Positions 49,487 to 58,100 are shown, counted from the stretch's first letter. The stretch: DNA of 64,000 bases from Sphingobium limneticum (GCF_008710155.1 NZ_VYPZ01000002.1:248001-312000), one strand, 5' to 3'. Made by a program: numbers and translations. Notes: generated by a model not told the origin, from the letters alone.

Positions 49487-50467
49487 ATGAACAGTCCTTC
49501 CCTGCGCCAGTTGGATATATTCGCGCAGATGGTGGCGGTGGGGAGCGTGGCGCGCTGCGCCGCCGATCTGGGCGTCGGCGTCGAACAGGTCTTGCAGGAT
49601 CTGGCGTCGCTGGAGATGCGACTGGGCTATCGATTGTTCGACAATCTGGATGGCATGGCGCGGCTGACGTCGGCAGGGCGCAAGACGGCGCAGGCGATGA
49701 CGCTGCTGACGCAGGACGCACCCACGCCGGTGGAGGAAGCGCCGCCCGCCCCCGCCCCCGAGCCTGTGCCGGAAGCAGCGCCAGTCCAGCCCGTCGCGCC
49801 GGTGTTCGTCCCGCTCGTTTCGCCGACGCCGGCTGTCCCGGCCGGGCCACCGCGACAGGTCATTACGCTGGCCGCCCCGGCGCCGGTGTTCGGCCAGATT
49901 CAGGATGGCCTGACCGCGTTCGAGGCCGCGAACGAGGATATCGCCATCACGTTGGACCTGCATGTCCATACGGCGCAGGATGCCGCGAGCGCGCTGGCCA
50001 ATGGGCGGGCGGACATCGCCTATTTCTATGCGCTGGAGGAACCGGGCGGTTTCGGTTCGCGCTATGGCTGGTCGGAGCAGTTGAACCTCTATGCCGGCAG
50101 CGACCATGCGTTGGCGCGCGCCGATAGCGTCAGCCGCGACGATCTGGCGCTGACACCGATGCTGGCGCTGGAGACGCGCAGCGGCATGCGCGACATTATC
50201 GAGGCAGCGCTGGCCAAGGGGCGGTTCCGCAACATGATGCCGCTGCTGGAAAGCGACAATATGTTCGAGATCATCGCCGCGCTGCGCGAGGGCGCGGGCT
50301 GTTTCGCGGCGTTCGGTCCGCTGGCGCGCGACATCGGGCGAATGAGCGGCGTGCAACGGCTGGCGCTCGACATGCCCCTGCCCTCGATCGAGATTCGCCA
50401 GGCGATCGCGCCGCGATCGACCGACAAGCCGGCGGTCGAGGCCTTGGCGGAATTTCTATTCCTCTGA
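49487..50467 (+). CDS. LysR-type regulator with an unusual Pro-rich linker
   Basis: A 326-residue protein. The N-terminal winged helix reads SPSLRQLDIFAQMVAVGSVARCAADLGVGVEQVLQDLASLE, the LysR pattern, and the C-terminal part resembles a LysR effector domain (ITLAAPAPVFGQIQDG, LALETRSGMRDIIEAALA). Between them, about 45 residues are a Pro/Ala/Val-rich stretch (EEAPPAPAPEPVPEAAP...), which replaces the normal short linker helix. It starts at an ATG without a strong ribosome site. The target is unknown. It begins about 110 bases past the tRNA. Confidence 0.75.
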   Translation: MNSPSLRQLDIFAQMVAVGSVARCAADLGVGVEQVLQDLASLEMRLGYRLFDNLDGMARLTSAGRKTAQAMTLLTQDAPTPVEEAPPAPAPEPVPEAAPVQPVAPVFVPLVSPTPAVPAGPPRQVITLAAPAPVFGQIQDGLTAFEAANEDIAITLDLHVHTAQDAASALANGRADIAYFYALEEPGGFGSRYGWSEQLNLYAGSDHALARADSVSRDDLALTPMLALETRSGMRDIIEAALAKGRFRNMMPLLESDNMFEIIAALREGAGCFAAFGPLARDIGRMSGVQRLALDMPLPSIEIRQAIAPRSTDKPAVEALAEFLFL

Positions 50468-50520
50468 AACATGACGAAGATTTAATGCCGCGCCGCAGCG
50501 AAAATACGGCAGGTTGAACT

Positions 50521-50545
50521 TGATATGATGTATCATCCTAGATAC
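50521..50545 (+). promoter_or_regulatory. Candidate Zur operator before the ZnuD-like gene
   Basis: TGATA-TGATG-TATCA (50521-50535) is a palindrome overlapping a second one, GTATC-ATCCTA-GATAC (50530-50545). It lies about 40 bases before the receptor start, over a likely -10. AT-rich palindromes with this spacing are typical Zur/Fur-class sites; the assignment to Zur comes from the gene it controls. Confidence 0.5.
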
Positions 50546-50583
50546 AGGGTCACATCAGACCAGAACCAAAAGGGTTGATCTTC

Positions 50584-52731
50584 ATGTCCCGCTTTCCCCT
50601 GCTGCGCGCCGGCTGCGCATTGTCCGCGCTGTGCTTTGCCCTCCCCGCCCTTGCCGAGGAGGCCCCCGCCCCCGACCAGGCCTATCATGACGGTGCCAAG
50701 TCCGACATCGTCGTCACCGCGCTGATCCCCCGCCGGCAGGGCGACATTCTATCGGGCACGTCGGTGCTGACCGGCGACAAGCTGACTCGCGACCTGCGCC
50801 CCAGCATCGGCGAGACGCTGGCGCGCCAGCCGGGCGTGTCGTCCACCAGCTTTGGCCCCAACGCGTCGCGGCCGATCCTGCGCGGTTTCCAGGGGGAGCG
50901 CGTGCGCATCCTGACCGACGGCATCGGCAGCTTCGACGTATCCAACACATCGGTCGACCATGCCGTCGCGATCAACCCGCTGACCGCCGACCGGATCGAA
51001 GTGCTGCGTGGCCCTGCCGCCCTGCTGTACGGATCGTCGGCGATCGGCGGCGTGGTCAATGTGATCGACAGCCGCATTCCGCGCCGCGTGCCGGACGAGG
51101 CGATCCATGTCGATGGCATCGCCACCTATGGCAGCGCCGCCAATGAGCGCACGCTGAGCGGCGAGGTCGAAGCGCCGATCGCGGAGAATTTCGTCGTCCA
51201 TGTCGATGGCAGCTGGACCAAGACCGACGACCTGCGCACCGGCGGCTATATATTGTCCAAGCCGATGCGGGCACTGGCCGCCCAGTCGGACGATGCGGAA
51301 ATCCGCGAGGACGGTCAGTGGAAGGGCAAGCTGCCCAACACCGCGGCCGAAACATGGGAAGTGGCCGGCGGCTTCGCCTATGTCGGCACCGGTGGCAATC
51401 TGGGCGTGTCGGTGTCGCACAGCGAAAATCGCTATGGCGTGCCGTCGCGGATCGACGTGGCCGAAGATCATGATCACGACCATGATCATGACGAGGAGCC
51501 GGGGCACACCCATGAAGATGTGACATTGTCGATGAAGCAGACCCGCGCCGACCTGCGCGGCGAAGTGTCGACCGGCGGCGGCTTCCTCGATTCCATCCGC
51601 CTGCGCGCGGGCTTTGCCGATTATCAGCATCAGGAAATCGAACCGACCGGCGAAGTCGGCACGACGTTCAAGAACCAGTCGATGGAAAGCCGGCTGGAAT
51701 TCGTGCAGGCCCGCCATGGCGGCTGGGACGGCGCGTTCGGCGCGCAATTCTTCACCCGCCGGTTCGAAGCGATCGGCGATGAAAAATTCCTGCCGCGCAA
51801 CGAAACGAACCAGCTCGGCCTGTTCACGCTGCAATCGCTGGACCTTGGCAGCACGCGCATCGAAGCGGGCGGCCGGTTCGAGCATACCGACCTCAATTCC
51901 GTGGCCGACGCGGACCTGTTCGTCGGCGCCTATCGCCGCAGCTTCAACGCGCTGTCCGGATCGCTGGGCATCAGCCAGGAAGTGACGCCCGGCTGGCGCG
52001 CAGGCTTGAACCTGTCGCGCAGCGAGCGCGCACCGTCGGCCGAAGAATTGTTCGCGCGTGGCAATCATGCTGGCACGCAGGCGTTCGAACTGGGCGACCC
52101 GACCTTCGGCAAGGAAAAGAGCTGGGGTATCGAAGGCACGCTGCGCGGCAAGGGCGAGGGCTATAGCGTCAGCCTGTCGGCCTATCATAACTGGTTCAGC
52201 GGCTTCATCTACGATTCGATCGTGGACGACAGCGTGTGCCAGGCGGCCAATGGCGGCGCGGAACTGGAATTCCCCTGCTATGCCTATAGCCAGGCCGACG
52301 CCCGCTATTATGGTTTCGAGGCCGAAGGATCGGTAAAGCTGGCGCAGCTGGGCGGCTATGCCATCAATCTGGACGGCGTGGCCGACTATGTCCGTGCGAC
52401 CATTAAGGGCAGCGGCCCGGCGCCCCGCATTCCCCCGCTGCGCCTGCTGAGCGGCATCGAGGCACAGGGCGACCGGATCAGCGCACGGGCCGAGGTGGAG
52501 CATGTGTTCGAACAGAACCGCATCGCCGCGACCGAAACGCCGACCGACGGCTTCACGCTGGTCAACGCATCGCTTTCCTTCAAGCCGTTCAAGGATAATG
52601 ATCGCACGACGCTAATGCTGTCGGCGAACAATATCTTCGACGTGGAAGCCCGTCGCCACGCCAGCGTGTTGAAGGATTTCGCACCGCTCGCCGGCCGCGA
52701 CATCCGCGTGACGGCGCGCTTTTCGCTGTAG
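50584..52731 (+). CDS. znuD: TonB-dependent receptor, ZnuD-like (zinc)
   Basis: A 715-residue outer-membrane receptor. A signal peptide (about 1-25, ending ALAEE) leads to a plug domain with IVVTALI (TonB-box region), LRGFQGERVRILTDGIG and VLRGPAALLYGSSAIGGVVNVID, then a 22-strand barrel ending in the aromatic-type C-terminus (VTARFSL). A loop contains EDHDHDHDHDEEPGHTHED, a His/Asp cluster as in ZnuD, which binds zinc. The ATG at 50584 has AAGGG upstream. It is preceded by a palindromic candidate Zur site. Confidence 0.88.
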   Translation: MSRFPLLRAGCALSALCFALPALAEEAPAPDQAYHDGAKSDIVVTALIPRRQGDILSGTSVLTGDKLTRDLRPSIGETLARQPGVSSTSFGPNASRPILRGFQGERVRILTDGIGSFDVSNTSVDHAVAINPLTADRIEVLRGPAALLYGSSAIGGVVNVIDSRIPRRVPDEAIHVDGIATYGSAANERTLSGEVEAPIAENFVVHVDGSWTKTDDLRTGGYILSKPMRALAAQSDDAEIREDGQWKGKLPNTAAETWEVAGGFAYVGTGGNLGVSVSHSENRYGVPSRIDVAEDHDHDHDHDEEPGHTHEDVTLSMKQTRADLRGEVSTGGGFLDSIRLRAGFADYQHQEIEPTGEVGTTFKNQSMESRLEFVQARHGGWDGAFGAQFFTRRFEAIGDEKFLPRNETNQLGLFTLQSLDLGSTRIEAGGRFEHTDLNSVADADLFVGAYRRSFNALSGSLGISQEVTPGWRAGLNLSRSERAPSAEELFARGNHAGTQAFELGDPTFGKEKSWGIEGTLRGKGEGYSVSLSAYHNWFSGFIYDSIVDDSVCQAANGGAELEFPCYAYSQADARYYGFEAEGSVKLAQLGGYAINLDGVADYVRATIKGSGPAPRIPPLRLLSGIEAQGDRISARAEVEHVFEQNRIAATETPTDGFTLVNASLSFKPFKDNDRTTLMLSANNIFDVEARRHASVLKDFAPLAGRDIRVTARFSL

Positions 52732-52758
52732 AGCGTTCGTCGCCGCACGGCCTTACTT

Positions 52759-52782
52759 GTTCCCCGGCGCAGGCCGGGGAAC
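52759..52782. repeat. GTTCCCCGGCGCAGGCCGGGGAAC palindrome
   Basis: Palindromic repeat with arms GTTCCCCGG and CCGGGGAAC around CGCAGG-like bases. Near-identical copies are at 55162-55185 and 56970-56991 (one arm changed), plus a half copy near 57021. It sits 27 bases past the ZnuD stop. Confidence 0.75.
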
Positions 52783-52871
52783 ATTGAAGCCCAACTCCGT
52801 CGGCCATCCCGACATGCGCGGTTTCCGCGACAGATCATTGCATTTTGTGACAATTTCGTTACAGGCGGTCC

Positions 52872-53987
52872 ATGCGTCAGATCGCCGCCCTTCCCTATAC
52901 GACCGATGCGAACGGCGCGATGCAGATCCTGCTGATCACATCGCGCGAGACGCGGCGATGGGTGATTCCCAAGGGGAACAGGATCAAGGGCATGGCCGGC
53001 CACCGCGCCGCCGAACTGGAAGCCTATGAAGAAGCAGGGATTCACGGCATCGCCTGTCCCGCGCCGCTCGGCCGCTATCGCTATGACAAGCGCAAGCGCA
53101 ATGGCAACTCGCGCGAGGCGACGGTCGAGGTTTTTCCGCTTGCGGTCACCGGCCACCTGACGCAATGGCCCGAACAGGGTCAAAGGGAGCTGCGCTGGTT
53201 CCCCGTGGCCGACGCTGCAAAGGCGGTGGACGAACCGGATTTGCAGTCGATCATCGCGGCCTTCCGCGAACCGCCGGCCAATCCCGGCTGGTTCCTGCGC
53301 CTGTTGCTGGCGATCCGCGAAAAGCAAAGTGAAAGGACTGGAATGCTGCGCTGGTTTCATGCGTTGATGCCCAAGCAGGGGCGCTTCTTCGAGCAGTTCG
53401 AGGATCACGCCGCCACTTTGGTCGTCGGCGCGGATGCGCTGGCCAAGCTGCTCAAGGGCGGCCCGGACATGGCCGAGCATATCAAGGAAATATCCGACCG
53501 CGAGCATGAGGCGGACGATATAATCCGCGACGTGTTGCAGGACGTCCGCCGCATCTTCGTCACCCCGTTCGACCGCAGTGCCATCACCGGCCTGATCGGC
53601 GTCATGGACGACGCGATCGACCAGATGAACCAAACGGCCAAGGCGATCGCGCTATACGAGGTCAAGGAATTCGCGCCGCAGATGCAGGATATGAGCGCGC
53701 TGATCGTGGAATGCGCGCGCATCACCGCCGAGGCGATGCCGCTGCTGCGGTCGCTGAACCTGAACGCGACCCGGTTGCACGACCTGACCGAACGGCTGGT
53801 CAAGCTGGAGGGGCATGCCGATATCCTGCACGAGGCGGGCCTGAAGGCGCTGTACGAACAGGCGCGGGCCGGCAATCCGATGGACTTCATCGTCGGCAAC
53901 GAGATTTACAGCCATCTGGAAAAGGTCACCGACCGGTTCGAAGATGTCGCCAACGAGATTTCCGGCCTGGTCATCGACCACGCCTGA
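52872..53987 (+). CDS. Nudix hydrolase fused to DUF47/PhoU-like domain
   Basis: A 371-residue frame covering two proteins that are normally separate. Residues 1-155 are a Nudix domain of the diphosphoinositol-phosphate phosphohydrolase type (RRWVIPKGNRIKGMAGHRAAELEAYEEAGI); the Nudix box lacks the usual Arg before EA, and a Met replaces the first Glu. Residues 158-371 are a DUF47 (PhoU-like) domain, LRWFHALMPKQGRFFEQFEDHAATL. An internal ATG at 53343 with AGGA 5 bases upstream would start the DUF47 protein alone. The downstream gene is a PiT phosphate permease, the usual DUF47 partner. Confidence 0.85.
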   Translation: MRQIAALPYTTDANGAMQILLITSRETRRWVIPKGNRIKGMAGHRAAELEAYEEAGIHGIACPAPLGRYRYDKRKRNGNSREATVEVFPLAVTGHLTQWPEQGQRELRWFPVADAAKAVDEPDLQSIIAAFREPPANPGWFLRLLLAIREKQSERTGMLRWFHALMPKQGRFFEQFEDHAATLVVGADALAKLLKGGPDMAEHIKEISDREHEADDIIRDVLQDVRRIFVTPFDRSAITGLIGVMDDAIDQMNQTAKAIALYEVKEFAPQMQDMSALIVECARITAEAMPLLRSLNLNATRLHDLTERLVKLEGHADILHEAGLKALYEQARAGNPMDFIVGNEIYSHLEKVTDRFEDVANEISGLVIDHA

Positions 53988-54003
53988 TGGGCTTTGCCCT
54001 TAC

Positions 54004-54121
54004 CCGTTCGCCCTGAGTAGGGACTGAGCGAAGTCGAAGTCCCATATCGAAGGGTCGCGCATCGCTCCGATCCTTCCATACGCCGCTTCGACTTCGCTCA
54101 GCGGCTACTCAGGACGAACGG
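54004..54121. repeat. Inverted-repeat intergenic element (TGAGCGAAGTCGAA type)
   Basis: The left arm (about 54004-54044) and right arm (54081-54121) are near-complementary, with a TGAGCGAAGTCGAA core and a few mismatches. It relates to the elements at 61459 and 62297 through the GTTCG...GAAGTCGA motif. Confidence 0.7.
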
Positions 54122-54147
54122 AATATTGAAGGACAGATGTCAATCCC

Positions 54148-55146
54148 ATGGACCCCATCGCCCTCCCCCTGCTGATCGCGTTGATCGGTGTCGCCTTGCT
54201 GTTCGATTTCCTGAACGGCCTGCATGACGCCGCCAATTCGATCGCGACCATCGTGTCGACCCGCGTGTTGAAACCGCAATATGCGGTCGCCTGGGCCGCC
54301 TTCTTCAACTTTATCGCCTTCCTCTTCTTCGGCCTGCATGTGGCCGAAACGGTGGGCAAGGGCATCGTCGACGCCAGCATCATCGACCCGCAGGTCATTT
54401 TCGGTGCGCTGATGGGCGCCATAGCCTGGAACCTCATCACCTGGGGGTTGGGCATCCCGTCCTCCTCCAGCCATGCGCTGATCGGCGGCCTGCTGGGCGC
54501 GGGCACGGCCAAGGCCGGGCTGGGCGCGGTCGTGTGGAGCGGGGTGTTCAAGACCAGCGCGGCGATCGTCATTTCCCCCGCCGTCGGCCTGTTCCTGGCG
54601 CTGATGCTGGTGCTGATCATCAGCTGGATCTTCCGCAAGTTCACGCCGCAGGGTGCGGACCGGGTGTTCCGCAAGCTGCAACTCGTCTCCGCATCGCTCT
54701 ATTCGCTGGGCCATGGCGGCAATGACGCGCAGAAGACGATGGGCATCATCGCCGTATTGCTCTATTCGCAGGGCATGTTGACCGGCGGCTTCCATGTGCC
54801 GCTGTGGGTGGTGCTGAGCTGTCAGGCGGCAATGGGTCTGGGCACATTGCTGGGCGGATGGAAGATCGTCCATACGATGGGATCGAAGATCACCCGGCTG
54901 ACCCCGGCGCAGGGTTTCTGCGCAGAAACCGGCGGGGCCATCACCCTGTTCATGGCGACCCATCTGGGCATTCCCGTGTCCACCACCCACACCATCACCG
55001 GCGCCATCGTCGGCGTGGGCGCTTCGCGGCGGCTGTCGGCAGTGCGGTGGAACGTGGCGTCGAGCATCATCGTAGCCTGGGTCGTGACCCTGCCTGCGTC
55101 GGCGGCGATCGGTGCGCTCTTCTATTGGCTGACGCGACTGTTCTGA
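54148..55146 (+). CDS. pit: PiT-family inorganic phosphate permease
   Basis: A 332-residue membrane transporter. The two PiT signature halves are visible: FDFLNGLHDAANSIATIVSTRVL at the N-terminus, LGIPSSSSHALIGGLLGAG, and GGNDAQKTMGIIAVLL with LGIPVSTTHTITGAIVGVG at the C-terminal half. About ten membrane helices are seen. It takes up phosphate, generally with a cation. It directly follows the Nudix-DUF47 gene, and DUF47 proteins are the usual regulatory partner. Confidence 0.95.
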   Translation: MDPIALPLLIALIGVALLFDFLNGLHDAANSIATIVSTRVLKPQYAVAWAAFFNFIAFLFFGLHVAETVGKGIVDASIIDPQVIFGALMGAIAWNLITWGLGIPSSSSHALIGGLLGAGTAKAGLGAVVWSGVFKTSAAIVISPAVGLFLALMLVLIISWIFRKFTPQGADRVFRKLQLVSASLYSLGHGGNDAQKTMGIIAVLLYSQGMLTGGFHVPLWVVLSCQAAMGLGTLLGGWKIVHTMGSKITRLTPAQGFCAETGGAITLFMATHLGIPVSTTHTITGAIVGVGASRRLSAVRWNVASSIIVAWVVTLPASAAIGALFYWLTRLF

Positions 55147-55161
55147 GGGAGCAAGCAGCCT

Positions 55162-55185
55162 GTTCCCCGGCGCAGGCCGGGGAAC
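55162..55185. repeat. GTTCCCCGG...CCGGGGAAC palindrome, second copy
   Basis: Identical core to 52759-52782. It lies between convergent pit and the small minus-strand gene at 55193. Confidence 0.75.
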
Positions 55186-55192
55186 AGCAATA

Positions 55193-55369
55193 TCAGGCCA
55201 CCCGGCCGAGGCGGTGGTAGAGATTGGCATATTTGATCGATTCCGGCTGATCCTGCACTTCCTTGAGATAGTGCGCGATGGCCGTGCGGATCAGGCCGAA
55301 ATCCTGCTGGGAGAAGACGGCGCGCGAACGGCTCGGCTCGCGGGTCTGGTCGATCGTGTCGGTGGTCAT
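55193..55369 (-). CDS. Small hypothetical protein, 58 residues
   Basis: A 58-residue protein: MTTDTIDQTREPSRSRAVFS, then QQDFGLIRTAIAHYLKEV, QDQPESIKYANLYHRLGRVA. A good ribosome site (AAGGACC) precedes the ATG. The sequence is well-behaved, helical and acidic in the middle. It is convergent with pit. The family was not recognised. Confidence 0.72.
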   Translation of the reverse strand: MTTDTIDQTREPSRSRAVFSQQDFGLIRTAIAHYLKEVQDQPESIKYANLYHRLGRVA

Positions 55370-55476
55370 GTCTTGGTCCTTCGCGGCTGTGCCCGTTCGG
55401 GCTGATGAACACCGAGATAGACAGGTAATTAGCGTGCGGTAAGGCCTATGAGTGGCCGCAAGTCATGATCTTATTT

Positions 55477-55507
55477 GGTCATTTTGTCATTCTATGACAT
55501 TATGACC
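55477..55507 (+). promoter_or_regulatory. Nested palindromic operator at the start of the ScfR-like gene
   Basis: GGTCAT-TTT-GTCAT-TCT-ATGAC-ATT-ATGACC: four GTCAT/ATGAC half-sites arranged symmetrically over 31 bases, ending 2 bases before the ATG at 55510. No ribosome site lies between, so the mRNA may be leaderless. Confidence 0.65.
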
Positions 55508-55509
55508 TT

Positions 55510-56913
55510 ATGGCAGAACTGACCGATCGCAAACTCTATCTGGGACCGAAGCTGCGCGTCTTGCGCCGCGAACTGGGCCTTAACCAGACGCAGATGGCCG
55601 AGGAACTGGGCGTATCACCCAGCTACCTCAATCATCTGGAGCGCAACCAGCGCCCCTTGACGGCGCAGATGCTGCTGCGGCTGGCCAATACCTATGACAT
55701 CGACATTCGCGATTTCACGGCGCAGACGCAGGAGGGCGGCCCCGGCGAACTGAGCGAAATCCTGTCCGATGCACTGGTGCGCGACATCGGCATCGCGCGC
55801 GACGAAGTGCTGGAGGTGGCGGAAAATTATCCCGGCGTTAGCGAGGCGATTGCCCGATTCTATCGTGCATTGAGCGACTTGCGCCGGCTACCGGGTGAGG
55901 CAGCGGATCGCAGCGGCCCCGCGCCGCTGGTCGCGCCGATCGACTGGCTGCGTGAGACGATATCGCGGGCGGGCAATTATTTTGCGGAGATTGATGCGGG
56001 GGCGGAGGCTATCGCCGCCGATCTGCCGGACGATCCTGCCTTGTTGCAAGCAGAGTTGCGCGCCCGGCTGAAGGAGCGGCACGGCATGAGCGTGCAGGTG
56101 GTGCGCGGCGATGTGCTGGCCGGGACGCTGCGCCATTATGACATGCACCGGCGGCGGCTGTTGCTGAGCGAGCGATTGCCGCCATCCGGGCGGTTGTTCG
56201 CCATCGCCTATCATCTATGCGCGCAGGAACTGGCCGACGCCATCGCCGCGCAGATCGCCCGCGTCGCGCCGCCCGATGAGGATAGTCGCAGGCTCGCGGT
56301 CATGGCGCTGACCAACTATGCCGCCGCCGCGCTGATCATGCCCTATGACCGATTCCGGCAGGCGACGGAGCAGAGCCGGCACGACCTGCCATTGCTGCGC
56401 GACCGGTTCGGCGTATCGACCGAGCAACTGGCGCATCGGCTGACCAGCCTCAATCGTACCGGCGCGCGCGGCATCCCCTTCTTCATGGCGCGGATCGACC
56501 GGGCGGGAATCGTTTCCAAGCGCTTCGATGGCGAAGCCTGGCCCTTTGCGCGGTTCGGCGGCACCTGCCCGCGCTGGGACGCGCATGGTACGCAGGATGC
56601 CGACCGGGTCGTGCCGCAACTGATCGAGACGCTGGACGGGAAGCGGTTTCTGACGCTGGCGATCGGCCTTCCGCAGGGTGCCGCGCGCGGGCGGGGCGTG
56701 ATCGCGCTGGGATGCGAGGCGAAACATGGCGGGCGGATCGTCCATGCGGACGGGATCGACCTGGACAAGGGTGACGCCACCGAGGTTGGGCCGACCTGTC
56801 ATTTGTGCGAGCGCCGGGACTGTCCGGATCGCGCCTTGCCACCCGTCACGCGCGCGCTGGACCTGCACAGTTATGAACGGACGATCGCGCCCTTTCCGTT
56901 CCGGCGGGTTTAG
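55510..56913 (+). CDS. ScfR-like short-chain fatty acid regulator (XRE + ImmA/IrrE-like)
   Basis: A 467-residue protein. The N-terminal XRE domain reads GPKLRVLRRELGLNQTQMAEELGVSPSYLNHLERNQRPL, followed by a middle region with an IrrE-like core (FAIAYHLCAQELAD, where the metal motif is degenerate) and a C-terminal region with GTCPRWDAHGT, LGCEAKHGGRIVHADG, a Cys pair (CHLCERRDC) and FRRV. This architecture belongs to the ScfR/RamB family of acyl-CoA or short-chain fatty-acid metabolism regulators. Autoregulation through the upstream nested palindrome is likely. Confidence 0.85.
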   Translation: MAELTDRKLYLGPKLRVLRRELGLNQTQMAEELGVSPSYLNHLERNQRPLTAQMLLRLANTYDIDIRDFTAQTQEGGPGELSEILSDALVRDIGIARDEVLEVAENYPGVSEAIARFYRALSDLRRLPGEAADRSGPAPLVAPIDWLRETISRAGNYFAEIDAGAEAIAADLPDDPALLQAELRARLKERHGMSVQVVRGDVLAGTLRHYDMHRRRLLLSERLPPSGRLFAIAYHLCAQELADAIAAQIARVAPPDEDSRRLAVMALTNYAAAALIMPYDRFRQATEQSRHDLPLLRDRFGVSTEQLAHRLTSLNRTGARGIPFFMARIDRAGIVSKRFDGEAWPFARFGGTCPRWDAHGTQDADRVVPQLIETLDGKRFLTLAIGLPQGAARGRGVIALGCEAKHGGRIVHADGIDLDKGDATEVGPTCHLCERRDCPDRALPPVTRALDLHSYERTIAPFPFRRV

Positions 56914-56969
56914 CGGCGGATGAGCCTGTGGCTGGTAGCAAGACGCCACAAGGCTGATCCATATAAAGC

Positions 56970-56991
56970 GTTCCCCGGCGTAGGCCGGGGG
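56970..56991. repeat. GTTCCCCGGCG...GGCCGGGG repeat, variant copy
   Basis: A variant of the palindrome seen at 52759, with one arm altered to GGGGGCC. A further half copy occurs near 57021-57035. It lies in the 146-base gap between convergent genes. Confidence 0.65.
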
Positions 56992-57059
56992 CCAGTCTCA
57001 CGGTCAGAACTGGGCCTCGGCCTGCGCCGGGGAACCAATAAAGGAAGGTTCGTCGGGGT

Positions 57060-57956
57060 TCAGGCCGCCTTGGCCACCCAGTCGCGCTTGAGGTGGCGGG
57101 CAAGGAAGTCGAGGCAGGAACGGACCTTGGCCATTTCCCCCTGCCCCGGCACATAAAGCGCCACGATGGAGGAGGCCGGCAGGGCGATTTCGGGCAGCAG
57201 CGGCTGGAGCCGGCCGGTATCCAGATCGTCCGCCACTTCCCAGAGCGATTTGATGACGATACCGGCACCATCCAGCGCCCAGGCGCGCGCCATTTCGCCG
57301 TCATTGGTGCTGAGCGTTACGCGCGGACTATTACCGCTCCCCACGACCGAGCGCCAGATGTCCTGCTGCGCTTCGCCCACGACGATATTGTCGTGGAGCG
57401 CAAGGTCGGCGATGCTGGTCGGCCGGCCGCGACGGGCGAGATAGTCCGGCGAAGCGCAGAAAAGACGGGGATTGTCGGTCAGCCGCTTCATCGTCAGCAT
57501 ACTGTCAGGCGGCGGATCGAAGCAGATGGCGATGTCATGCCCCGTCTCGACGATATTGGTCGCCTGTTCGGCGGTTTCGAGATGGATGGCGACGTCGGGA
57601 TGCAGCGTCGCATATTCGCGAAATAGCGGCGCAAGGCGCATGCGCGCGGCGTTGATGGTCGTCACCACCCGCAGCAGGCCGGTCGCTTCGGTCGCGCGGC
57701 GCATGACGTCGGTTTCGACATCATCGATGGCGCTCAATGCCCGGCCCGCCTTGTCATAAAGCAACGAGCCTTCTTCCGTCAGCGACAGGTGGCGGCTGTT
57801 GCGGCGGATCAGCATGACCCCCAGCCGCGCCTCCAGTTGCGACAGGCGGCGACTGGTTGCCGCGAGCGACAGACCGAGGCGACGCGCCGCTTCGGACAGA
57901 GTGCCCGATTCGGCAATCTTCACGAAGGATTCGATTTCGGCAAAGCGATCGGGCAT
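57060..57956 (-). CDS. LysR-family transcriptional regulator
   Basis: A 298-residue LysR protein of normal length. The N-terminal HTH is FAEIESFVKIAESGTLSEAARRLGLSLAATSRRLSQLEARLG, followed by a substrate-binding-like domain with ATLHPDVAIHLETAE and DIAICFDPPPDS. It most resembles the TCA/aromatic-type activators without a nearby target. It stands divergent from a small membrane protein gene. Confidence 0.9.
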   Translation of the reverse strand: MPDRFAEIESFVKIAESGTLSEAARRLGLSLAATSRRLSQLEARLGVMLIRRNSRHLSLTEEGSLLYDKAGRALSAIDDVETDVMRRATEATGLLRVVTTINAARMRLAPLFREYATLHPDVAIHLETAEQATNIVETGHDIAICFDPPPDSMLTMKRLTDNPRLFCASPDYLARRGRPTSIADLALHDNIVVGEAQQDIWRSVVGSGNSPRVTLSTNDGEMARAWALDGAGIVIKSLWEVADDLDTGRLQPLLPEIALPASSIVALYVPGQGEMAKVRSCLDFLARHLKRDWVAKAA

Positions 57957-58077
57957 CCGTCCAAGCTAGGCACTCGATGCTGCAACGCAATAGATCGGCT
58001 GTTGCGATACGGTATGGTTTCGTTGCTGCGTCTCTCCAGACCGACGTTTTTGTAAGCTTTTCTTGCCGGATCTCACA

Positions 58078-58100
58078 AGACGCAACCCAGCCTTGCGTCT
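58078..58100. repeat. Hairpin AGACGCAA...TTGCGTCT
   Basis: A perfect 8-bp stem (58078-58085 with 58093-58100) in the 224-base gap between divergent LysR and membrane protein genes. It is a possible operator or attenuator for either; no other clear motif was seen. Confidence 0.4.

Noticed and set aside
55122..55412. A 96-codon minus-strand frame in the pit/ScfR gap
   Set aside because: The other minus-strand frame (55193-55369) has the better ribosome site and normal composition; the longer one runs through a repeat.
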